From the NCBI GenBank assembly GCA_023379345.1, contig JAMCUV010000007.1:1-5651 (forward strand): a stretch of 5,651 bases of DNA, in the 5' to 3' direction. The stretch's first letter is position 1; each line of letters begins with the position of its first letter. Source of the DNA: Thermoplasmatota archaeon. Lineage in GTDB: Archaea > Thermoplasmatota > Thermoplasmata > Thermoplasmatales > Thermoplasmataceae. Below are positions 1 through 5,023 of the stretch, one piece after another. The position numbers and the translations under genes are program-made. The notes beneath the pieces are model-generated. The model was given only the letters and a program-made list of their open reading frames with translations, was not told the DNA's origin and made no database searches.

Positions 1-341
1 TTCAGGGCTTCGTTGAAGAAAGCCTCACCTTCGTCTTTCTTTGATGCATCAAGCTCGATGTAACCCAGGTTGATCAGATCCATAACTTCCAGTTCCTTCT
101 CTCCATTCTTTCTGTGAATAGACAGTGAAACTTCGGCAAATTTCCTTGAATTCTGGTCATTCTTGCTTTCCAGGGAGTTGTATGCCTGCGATAACTTGTA
201 TGCAAGATCGGCGGTATCGTCATTTTCCTCCTTTCCCACGAGATCGAAAGCCTTCTGGTATTCCCTTATTGCATCTATCATCTTGTCTTTCTGGAAGAAT
301 TTGTCGCCATCGGCTATTATATCCTCAACACTCTGGTCCAT
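1..341 (-). CDS. TPR-like repeat protein, N-terminal part (cut by window edge)
   Basis: This reading frame was found by translating the reverse strand; it is open from the ATG at 341 to the left edge (113 codons seen) and the gene continues outside the window. The protein begins MDQSVEDIIADGDKFF and contains helix pairs of tetratricopeptide type. The clearest is residues 8-40, with the G-D-x-F-F...DAIREYQKAF pattern typical of a TPR unit; less regular units follow at about 42-75 and 82-113. It has no signal peptide or membrane segment, and is rich in Asp, Glu and Lys, so it is probably a cytosolic scaffold for protein contacts; its partner is unknown. An in-frame ATG at 359 is possible, but the one at 341 has an AGGT ribosome site six bases upstream (348-351) and a better distance to the TATA element. 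It lies downstream of HMG-CoA reductase with a 51-base gap and its own promoter. The family assignment is fairly safe, the function is not. Confidence 0.72.
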   Translation of the reverse strand, partial: MDQSVEDIIADGDKFFQKDKMIDAIREYQKAFDLVGKEENDDTADLAYKLSQAYNSLESKNDQNSRKFAEVSLSIHRKNGEKELEVMDLINLGYIELDASKKDEGEAFFNEAL

Positions 342-371
342 TACTTTACCTGCCTGCATGATTTTATCAGC

Positions 372-384
372 ATATATATAAATT
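372..384 (-). promoter_or_regulatory. TATA element for the TPR-like gene
   Basis: On the minus strand the sequence reads AATTTATATATAT, a strong archaeal TATA-box match, in the short gap between the HMGR stop codon and the TPR gene. Its centre (about 378) would place transcription start near 351, giving a leader of about 10 bases that just contains the AGGT ribosome site before ATG 341. This suggests the TPR gene can be transcribed independently of HMGR. Confidence 0.55.
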
Positions 385-392
385 CGGTGAAT

Positions 393-1664
393 TCAGGAGT
401 TTGACTGCCTGATTGATTCCAGTAAATCCCGTGCTCTTGCCATGCTGATATTCCCTTCCTTGACCATTATCTCACTTATATGGTCAATCTCGCTCCCCTT
501 TGCTCCAACTGATACAGCAAGGCTCCTGGCATGCAATCCCATGTGCCCCTTCTGAATGCCTTCTGCTGACAGAGCCCGCAGAGCGGCAAAATTCTGTGCA
601 AGACCAACTGCTGCCAGGACCTGCGCAAATTTGGATGATGAGTTCACGCCCAGGATCTTCCTGAAAATTGCAGCCTTTTTGACCGTATTTGTGGAACCAC
701 CAACAGTACCAACTGCCACGGGAATTTCAATCTCGCCCACGAGGTCACCATTCTCGTCCTCGCTGTACCTTGTAAGTGAAAGATGCCCGCTCAGGTTGTG
801 GTAAGTATGCGCATTGGCCTCAGCGGATCGCCAGTCGTTCATTGTGGCAAGAATCACAGCATCCACGCCGTTCATGATGCCTTTGTTGTGGGTCGCAGCA
901 CGATACGGATCGGCATCCGCCATCTCATAGGATCTTATGATACGCTTCACAACCTCTTCTCCACCTATGAGGTCTTTCCTGAACTTTGCCCTTGAGCGCG
1001 CCACCCTGTCAGGCGTGAGATTGCTCAAAATCCTCAGGTTGGTTCTGCATCCTGTAATCCTTTCCAGGAATGGTGCAACGGCCTCGCACATGCTGTTAAC
1101 CACATTGGCCCCCATTGCATCCCGTACGTCCACCTTGAGATGGAGCACTATGCTTCCTTCGGGATCGTTGATCTTCCGGAGAACAATATCCCTTGCCCCT
1201 GCGTTCATGGATGAAAGAGTCCTGCTCCTGCTGTTGGCCAGATCAAGGATTTCGTCCCTATGGCCTTCAACGACTGCCTTTACCTTTTCAAAATTTCCGC
1301 ATCCCATTAACTGTACCTGTCCTATCATTATGGGATCTGATGATGTTGACTGGAAGCCCCCGGATGCACGTGCTATTTTTGCAGCGTTGCTGCACGCCGC
1401 AACCACGGAGGCCTCCTCTATGGCCATGGGTATCAGATAATCCTTGCCGTTGATCATGAAGTTCACTGCTATGCCAACGGGCAGTTCCACTGTGGAAATG
1501 ACATTTTCAATGAGCTTGTCAGCCAGTTCCAGAGGCAAAGAACCAGTCTTTGAGATTTCCGCAATGTCGGATTCATTGAGACCCGCGAACCTGGCCACAA
1601 TCTGCGCCCTTTCCTCTGGTGTCAGTTTATAGAAGCCTGAAATCTCTGAAGTTTTTCCGGACAT
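393..1664 (-). CDS. hmgA: Hydroxymethylglutaryl-CoA reductase, class II (bacterial type)
   Basis: Reduces HMG-CoA to mevalonate with NAD(P)H, the committed step to the isoprenoid chains of archaeal membrane lipids; class II enzymes are soluble and no membrane segment is seen. Numbered from the GTG at 1667, the catalytic set is complete: Glu85 in IEEASVVAA, Lys262 in HNKGIMNG, Asp278 in MNDWR and His375 in GHMGLHAR on the C-terminal flap. DAMGAN at 183-188 is the dinucleotide-binding motif. The length (423-424 residues) and the EEASVVAA and GHMGLHAR motif forms match the Pseudomonas mevalonii class rather than the class I enzymes of most archaea and eukaryotes. Class II HMGR in Thermoplasmatales and Archaeoglobus is generally explained by ancient transfer from bacteria. 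I choose the ATG at 1664, because the TATA-like element is centred 28 bases upstream, which fits a leaderless mRNA; the overlapping GTG at 1667 adds one residue. Cofactor preference cannot be read safely. Confidence 0.96.
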   Translation of the reverse strand: MSGKTSEISGFYKLTPEERAQIVARFAGLNESDIAEISKTGSLPLELADKLIENVISTVELPVGIAVNFMINGKDYLIPMAIEEASVVAACSNAAKIARASGGFQSTSSDPIMIGQVQLMGCGNFEKVKAVVEGHRDEILDLANSRSRTLSSMNAGARDIVLRKINDPEGSIVLHLKVDVRDAMGANVVNSMCEAVAPFLERITGCRTNLRILSNLTPDRVARSRAKFRKDLIGGEEVVKRIIRSYEMADADPYRAATHNKGIMNGVDAVILATMNDWRSAEANAHTYHNLSGHLSLTRYSEDENGDLVGEIEIPVAVGTVGGSTNTVKKAAIFRKILGVNSSSKFAQVLAAVGLAQNFAALRALSAEGIQKGHMGLHARSLAVSVGAKGSEIDHISEIMVKEGNISMARARDLLESIRQSNS

Positions 1665-1686
1665 CACCCAGCATGAGGGACAAAAA

Positions 1687-1696
1687 CCTTAAAAAT
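1687..1696 (-). promoter_or_regulatory. TATA-like element for HMG-CoA reductase
   Basis: The minus strand reads ATTTTTAAGG, an AT-rich TATA-like stretch centred near 1692, 28 bases before the ATG at 1664. There is no convincing Shine-Dalgarno sequence at the usual spacing, so a leaderless transcript is likely. Confidence 0.5.
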
Positions 1697-1699
1697 GTA

Positions 1700-2040
1700 C
1701 TGACAGGCGGGTGCATTTGTCTTATGTCAAGGTACGGTTGTAATATGGGAGACCTCGCTTGATCATACCATGTACGCGTTTTGGAAGTCAGGGCATCATA
1801 AGGTTAACTTCTTCAAATTAGAGCAGGAGAACTTGCAACCAGAAGGACCAGATGGACTAGAACAGCATCAGCTGCAGTGTGATGGTTGGCAGCACCCTTG
1901 TTTCCTACCTTGGGGAAGGCAATGAGATCCGCTTCTTTCTGTGAACCACATGAAATCCATTGAGCCTGGACATTTGTTCTGGCGCCAGGCACATCAGGAA
2001 GATCTGGGACTGTCTAAATCGTATGTTTCTGAAACCTGCA
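1700..2040 (+). other. Gene-poor gap between HMGR and pyrB, possibly with a decayed HTH gene
   Basis: No intact gene, tRNA or structured RNA was recognised here. On the plus strand two adjacent short frames read like pieces of one protein. Frame A (1861-1944) includes VGSTLVSYLGEGNEIRFFL and then stops. Frame B (open 1926-2051) includes EPGHLFWRQAHQEDLGLSKS, followed by YVSE, which resembles a helix-turn-helix of the type L-G-L-S-x-S-Y-V-S. A one-base shift near 1926-1944 would join them. Frame B runs into the pyrB TATA element, so it is not a working gene as it stands. The reading as a regulator remnant is an inference from short peptides and is weak; the alternative is plain non-coding DNA. 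A perfect ten-base palindrome lies at 1979-1988. Confidence 0.25.
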
Positions 2041-2052
2041 AAGGTTATTAAT
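2041..2052 (+). promoter_or_regulatory. TATA element of the pyrBI operon
   Basis: AAGGTTATTAAT contains the TATA-like core TTATTAAT centred about 28 bases before the ATG at 2076, as expected for a leaderless archaeal mRNA. The same twelve bases occur before the aIF2 beta gene at 4992-5003. Confidence 0.6.
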
Positions 2053-2075
2053 TGGCGGCACAATGCAACATCCCG

Positions 2076-2990
2076 ATGTTAAGAAATAAAAGCGTTGTGT
2101 CCATCAACGACATCGGTGACGATGAACTCTCAGAGATTTTCAAGACTGCGGAAGACATGGAGAAGGCACTGAAGTCCGGTAAGCCGCTTGAACTCATGAA
2201 AGGAAAGATCATGGCCACTTTCTTCTACGAGCCGAGCACCAGAACCAGGCTCTCATTTGAGAGCGCCATGCAAAGGCTTGGAGGATCCGTGATAAGCGTT
2301 CCTGAGGCAAAATCATCATCCGTGGCCAAGGGTGAAACACTGGCGGACACAGTGAGGATGGCAGAAGGATATTCCGACATAATTGTCATAAGGCATCCCA
2401 TGGAGGGTGCGGCGAGACTGGCTTCTAGGTTTACATCCAAGCCCATTGTGAATGCCGGTGACGGCTCGGGTCAGCATCCCACCCAGACCGTTCTGGATCT
2501 GTATACCATCAGGAAGGAGCTTGGTGGAATCAGCGGCAAGACCGTCACCATTGTGGGGGATCTGAGATACGGAAGAACAGTGCACTCACTGGTGCTGGCC
2601 CTGTCGAGATTCAACGCAAGGGTGAACCTTGTTGCACCGCCAATTCTCAAGATGCCTGACCATGTAGTTTCCATGCTTCCAGCGGATTTCAAGCTGAATA
2701 TCACTGAGAATCTTTCGGATGTGCTGCCGGAAACCGATGTGCTTTACGTGACAAGGATTCAGAAGGAAAGATTCTCCGACCCCAATGAGTACCAGAGCGT
2801 CATAGGGTCATACAAGATAAATTCTGAGACAGTGGCAGCAATGAAGGAGAAGTCCATAATAATGCATCCACTTCCCAGGGTCGATGAAATATCCCCCGAT
2901 GTTGATTCATCACCGAAGGCAGCATATTTCAGGCAGGCCAACAACGGGGTTCCAGTGAGGATGGCTATAATATCCCTTATTCTGGGGTGA
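2076..2990 (+). CDS. pyrB: Aspartate carbamoyltransferase, catalytic subunit
   Basis: Joins carbamoyl phosphate and L-aspartate to make N-carbamoyl-L-aspartate, the second step of de novo pyrimidine synthesis, in the cytosol. Numbered from the TTG at 2052, the carbamoyl-phosphate loop STRTRLSFE is at 62-70, the 80s loop SSSVAKGE at 88-95 supplies Ser and Lys to the neighbouring active site of the trimer, and Arg114, His142 in QHPTQ, Arg175 in RYGRT, the RIQKER segment near 235-240 and HPLPR at 272-276 complete the usual set. All expected catalytic residues are present. The ATG at 2076 is preferred (304 residues) because it sits 28 bases after the TATA centre and leaves the usual short N-terminus; the TTG at 2052 lies inside the TATA element. 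The stop codon directly precedes pyrI, so the two subunits are co-transcribed and probably form the allosteric holoenzyme. Confidence 0.97.
   Translation: MLRNKSVVSINDIGDDELSEIFKTAEDMEKALKSGKPLELMKGKIMATFFYEPSTRTRLSFESAMQRLGGSVISVPEAKSSSVAKGETLADTVRMAEGYSDIIVIRHPMEGAARLASRFTSKPIVNAGDGSGQHPTQTVLDLYTIRKELGGISGKTVTIVGDLRYGRTVHSLVLALSRFNARVNLVAPPILKMPDHVVSMLPADFKLNITENLSDVLPETDVLYVTRIQKERFSDPNEYQSVIGSYKINSETVAAMKEKSIIMHPLPRVDEISPDVDSSPKAAYFRQANNGVPVRMAIISLILG
2984..2990 (+). promoter_or_regulatory. Ribosome binding site of pyrI within the end of pyrB
   Basis: GGGGTGA matches the anti-Shine-Dalgarno end of archaeal 16S rRNA and lies five bases before the ATG at 2996. It overlaps the last codons and stop codon of pyrB, linking translation of both subunits. 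It supports ATG 2996 over the GTG at 2987, which is part of the site itself. Confidence 0.6.
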
Positions 2991-2995
2991 ATGAA

Positions 2996-3463
2996 ATGGA
3001 TGAGCAGACTTTAAAAATTTCAAAAATAAAGGACGGCACTGTAATCGATCATATCCCGCCGGGGAAGGCGCTGAGGGTCCTGTCAATACTGAAGATAGAC
3101 GACCACGTTGAGAACTCCATAAGTATTGGCATCAGAGTCACCTCAAAGAGACTGGGTACCAAGGATGTCATAAAGATTGAGAACAGGGATCTTGAGAAGT
3201 TCGAGGTGGACAAGATTTCCCTGATTGCTCCTGACGCAACAATCAGCATAGTGAGCAACTATGAGATCATAGAGAAATTCCCTGTGGAACTGCCCCAGAG
3301 AATTGTTGGAATCGTAAGATGCTCCAATGCCAATTGCATTACAAACATGAAAGAGCCTGTGCAGGGGGAATTCAGCCTCATAAGCAAGAAGCCTCTTCTC
3401 ATCAGGTGCAATTTCTGTGAAAGAACCATGAATGAAAGGGAGATCACTGCCAGCCTGGTTTAG
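2996..3463 (+). CDS. pyrI: Aspartate carbamoyltransferase, regulatory subunit
   Basis: Non-catalytic subunit that binds nucleotide effectors and connects PyrB trimers through a zinc domain, giving feedback control of pyrimidine synthesis. From the ATG at 2996 the protein has 155 residues, close to the E. coli subunit. The N-terminal allosteric domain opens with KDGTVIDHIPPGKALRVL, a signature of the family. The C-terminal zinc domain has four cysteines as C-x4-C and C-x2-C, at 109, 114, 138 and 141, the same numbers as in mature E. coli PyrI, which independently supports this start. A GTG at 2987 overlapping the pyrB stop would add three residues. The gene ends tail-to-tail with the FtsZ-like gene, overlapping it by four bases. 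The effector set (CTP, ATP, UTP) is known for the family and is not tested by sequence here. Confidence 0.96.
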   Translation: MDEQTLKISKIKDGTVIDHIPPGKALRVLSILKIDDHVENSISIGIRVTSKRLGTKDVIKIENRDLEKFEVDKISLIAPDATISIVSNYEIIEKFPVELPQRIVGIVRCSNANCITNMKEPVQGEFSLISKKPLLIRCNFCERTMNEREITASLV

Positions 3464-3467
3464 GCTG
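3451..3467. terminator. Stem-loop over the convergent gene ends
   Basis: CAGCCT at 3451-3456 and AGGCTG at 3462-3467 form a perfect six-base stem with a five-base loop, exactly over the overlapping stop codons of pyrI and the FtsZ-like gene. An alternative pairing is CCAGC (3450-3454) with GCTGG (3471-3475). Being symmetric, it could mark the 3' end of both mRNAs, but archaeal termination mainly relies on T-runs, which are weak here, so the role is uncertain. Confidence 0.3.
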
Positions 3468-4233
3468 ACAGCTGGTATTTTAAAAGTTCAGATGCGTTGG
3501 AGAGCCTCGTGGAATAAACCTCCACGTCCCTGGCAATCCTGACATTTATTTTTCTTATTACGCCATCCTTCTCCCTGGCATATTCCTTGTTTTTCTCTAT
3601 GAGTCTCTCGTTGTCGTAAATCCTTGGCTTCCCACAGGCGGCTTCAAGCTTCTTGATTCCGCTTTCTGCAGTTTTCCTTCGTTTTAAGTCTTCCCTGGAT
3701 GGCTTTATTATGACATTCAGGTGAGGTATGTTTCTTTCCTTGAGAAGCAGTGAAAATGCTATGTGAAGATCCTGCGCAAAGTCACCGCCAAATCCGCTTA
3801 CGAGTATGTACGAATTGGATTTCTCGACTTCACAGAGGAGTTCCCTTGCCGTGGCCTCAGCATCGCCTGAGCCTTCAATGAATGTGGTGGTCACAGTGGC
3901 TGCTTCCAGGGGGTCCTGCCAGCAGTCAAACTGATCAATGCTCTTTCTGTACTCGTACTCTTCCCTTGATATGATGGAAACCTTAACTGGGTCAGGCTCT
4001 GCCAGTATTATCTCGGCATCCTGGGCCTGCACTGTTGGTGAAACTGCCCTTTCCTTCTTCAACTGGACAGATCGGTAGACCGTCCGCCGTATCTGAAGTG
4101 GCCTTATGTTTCTCAGAACTTTGTCTCCTGCAGTTCCAAATGCTATAACAACGTTATCCATCCTCTCGGAATAGTATTTCCTTATGAGACCTTTGACAAC
4201 GCCTTCTATGTTCTGAACACTTATTGTTTCCAT
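3460..4233 (-). CDS. Small divergent FtsZ/tubulin-like protein, GTPase domain only
   Basis: 257 residues resembling the N-terminal GTPase domain of FtsZ. NVVIAFGTAGDKVLRNI (27-43) matches the first strand and T1 loop. YILVSGFGGDFAQDL (142-156) sits where FtsZ has the GTP-binding T4 loop GGGTGTG, but most of that signature is lost. The following NVIIKPSREDLKRRKTAESG (173-192), then IKKLE, closely follows the FtsZ pattern VVTxPFxxEGKxRxxxAxxGIxxL, and YDNERLIE (206-213) corresponds to the IPNxRL segment of FtsZ. The match ends near the core helix; the C-terminal domain and its T7 loop with catalytic acidic residues are absent, and FtsZ is usually 350-400 residues. So GTP hydrolysis and normal filament formation look unlikely, while nucleotide binding or capping of a true FtsZ is possible. 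There is a GGTG ribosome site five bases before the ATG. It is 13 bases downstream of an RHH gene, probably one operon. The homology call rests on motif order only. Confidence 0.7.
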   Translation of the reverse strand: METISVQNIEGVVKGLIRKYYSERMDNVVIAFGTAGDKVLRNIRPLQIRRTVYRSVQLKKERAVSPTVQAQDAEIILAEPDPVKVSIISREEYEYRKSIDQFDCWQDPLEAATVTTTFIEGSGDAEATARELLCEVEKSNSYILVSGFGGDFAQDLHIAFSLLLKERNIPHLNVIIKPSREDLKRRKTAESGIKKLEAACGKPRIYDNERLIEKNKEYAREKDGVIRKINVRIARDVEVYSTRLSNASELLKYQLSA

Positions 4234-4246
4234 TTATGCACCATTC

Positions 4247-4738
4247 CTATATCCTTTTCTTAGCAGTGTTTATTCCCAATTTATCCTGAAGAGAATCGAA
4301 TTTCTCCAGGTCTTCTACAACTGAACTGTAACTCTGAAGTTTCTCGGAAAGTATTTCATGCAGTGCATTGTTTTTCATTGCTCTTTCCAGCAGCATTTCT
4401 ATGACTTCTTCCTTTGTCTTGAAAAAGCCTTTCTGAACTGCGGATGTTATGATGGTGTCCATGTTCTTGCTGAGTTTGAGTCCCGGTTCTGATTGATCTA
4501 TTATGCCAACGCGAGTTCTGGAAATATAATCCAGAACTGAGTGTCTAATGAATTCGGATCGACTCCCGAACCTTTGGTTACTGGCCAGGAATTCGTCTAT
4601 TTCCCGTAGGTCTTCGTCCGCAATGCGGATGGTCAGCTTGGTATCCTTGTTGTCAAGAGTCAATTCTGTTCCCAAGATTATAACGTTATATGTATTTAAA
4701 TTTTTTTCTGTGTACATACATTTTTCGCGAGATGTCAT
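4247..4738 (-). CDS. Ribbon-helix-helix protein, probable transcriptional regulator
   Basis: Residues 33-73 form a ribbon-helix-helix DNA-binding domain: strand TKLTIRIADEDLREIDEFL, then a helix pair around RFGSRSEFIRHSVLDYI, with the G-S-R-S-E-F-I-R turn typical of CopG/NikR-like proteins. Residues about 87-121 (LKLSKNMDTIITSAVQKGFF, then KTKEEVIEMLLERA) look like a second, more divergent RHH unit with the same G-x-x-K-T-K-E-E-V-I pattern. The end (124-150) is acidic and helical. RHH proteins bind DNA as dimers through the strand. It precedes the FtsZ-like gene by 13 bases and likely controls the pair or division genes, as CdrS does next to ftsZ2 in haloarchaea. The start is uncertain: ATG 4738 lies 27 bases after a TATA-like element, but the first 20 codons are AT-rich and contain a second TATA-like stretch, so ATG 4717 or TTG 4675/4663 are alternatives that keep the RHH domain. 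Confidence 0.85.
   Translation of the reverse strand: MTSREKCMYTEKNLNTYNVIILGTELTLDNKDTKLTIRIADEDLREIDEFLASNQRFGSRSEFIRHSVLDYISRTRVGIIDQSEPGLKLSKNMDTIITSAVQKGFFKTKEEVIEMLLERAMKNNALHEILSEKLQSYSSVVEDLEKFDSLQDKLGINTAKKRI
4684..4700 (-). promoter_or_regulatory. Possible internal TATA element at the start of the RHH gene
   Basis: The minus strand reads TTTAAATACATATAACG inside the first codons of the longest RHH frame. Its centre would put a transcript start near 4665-4672, close to in-frame TTG codons at 4675 and 4663. If this is the real promoter, the RHH protein is about 21-25 residues shorter than annotated. Confidence 0.35.
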
Positions 4739-4760
4739 GACATATGTGTTATTCGAATGT

Positions 4761-4768
4761 AATTAAAA
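4761..4768 (-). promoter_or_regulatory. TATA-like element for the RHH and FtsZ-like operon
   Basis: The minus strand reads TTTTAATT, centred 27 bases before the ATG at 4738, a spacing that fits leaderless transcription from that codon. The match is AT-rich and could be chance in this AT-rich gap. Confidence 0.4.
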
Positions 4769-4779
4769 TTGGCTATTTT

Positions 4780-4833
4780 CCAGCATAAATCAAATTACAT
4801 GATAACTATGCTTTATTTGATGATTTATACTGG
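4780..4833. repeat. Imperfect inverted repeat upstream of the RHH gene
   Basis: CCAGCATAAATC (4780-4791) and GATTTATACTGG (4822-4833) are inverted copies with 11 of 12 bases matching, separated by 30 bases. Inside, AAAT (4792-4795) can pair with ATTT (4815-4818), and AGCATA (4782-4787) has an inverted copy TATGCT at 4807-4812. It lies directly upstream of the RHH TATA-like element, so it is a candidate operator or a transcript hairpin. Confidence 0.45.
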
Positions 4834-4878
4834 TCAATACCTTGTACATTTTTATTATTTATACTACATATTATTGCC

Positions 4879-4980
4879 ATGAAAACTGCAAAATTTCCTG
4901 GCTGGCACTGTAAAAAGCGTCATTATCACTGTGATATCTCAGATATGAATTTCTGGATTTTGCTTCCCTTCTCATGCTAA
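4879..4980 (+). CDS. Possible 33-residue Cys/His microprotein
   Basis: A short frame begins at ATG 4879 and ends with TAA at 4978-4980. The peptide starts MKTAKFPGWHCKKRHYHC and ends in WILLPFSC. The cluster H10, C11, H15, H17, C18 could hold a metal, and the last ten residues are hydrophobic. An AT-rich TATA-like run (TTTTTATTATTTATA, about 4849-4863) lies roughly 20-25 bases upstream, close to the leaderless spacing of other genes here. Against it: the frame is very short, in an AT-rich gap, and I recognise no family. It might be a chance frame. Confidence 0.25.
   Translation: MKTAKFPGWHCKKRHYHCDISDMNFWILLPFSC
4924..4946. promoter_or_regulatory. Two overlapping dyads upstream of aIF2 beta, operator-like
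   Basis: TATCACTGTGATA (4924-4936) is a perfect odd palindrome of six-base arms around one base. ATATCTCAGATAT (4934-4946) is a second perfect dyad with five-base arms and a three-base centre, overlapping the first by three bases. They lie about 50-75 bases before the aIF2 beta TATA element. Such shapes suit dimeric DNA-binding proteins, but binding is not shown. Confidence 0.3.
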
Positions 4981-4991
4981 TGCCATGATCT

Positions 4992-5003
4992 AAGGTTATT
5001 AAT
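4992..5003 (+). promoter_or_regulatory. TATA element of the aIF2 beta gene
   Basis: AAGGTTATTAAT, identical to the twelve bases before pyrB, with the TTATTAAT core centred about 25 bases before ATG 5024. There is no Shine-Dalgarno site, so a leaderless mRNA is likely. Confidence 0.6.
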
Positions 5004-5023
5004 GCCGTAATAATGACCATACC

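Noticed and set aside
125..381. Plus-strand frames opposite the TPR-like gene
   Set aside because: The minus strand encodes a TPR-like protein with a TATA element and ribosome site; the plus frames are rich in Ser, Pro, Arg and Cys and look like shadows.
556..1632. Several plus-strand open frames opposite HMG-CoA reductase
   Set aside because: They are antisense shadows of a complete conserved enzyme with all catalytic residues, and have unlikely amino-acid composition.
1770..1925. A 51-codon plus-strand frame starting MYAFWKSGHHKVNFF
   Set aside because: No recognisable domain, Gln-rich odd composition, no TATA element or ribosome site at a useful distance, and it overlaps the competing frame that looks more protein-like.
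1979..1988. Perfect palindrome CTGGCGCCAG upstream of pyrB
   Set aside because: Ten bases, no extension beyond the core and about 55 bases before the TATA element; a chance occurrence is plausible and there is nothing else to support an operator.
2052..2075. TTG at 2052 as the pyrB start
   Set aside because: It falls within the TATA element; ATG 2076 has the correct leaderless spacing and gives a normal N-terminus.
2225..3447. Minus-strand frames opposite pyrB and pyrI
   Set aside because: Antisense shadows of two well-supported genes, without promoters, ribosome sites or known motifs.
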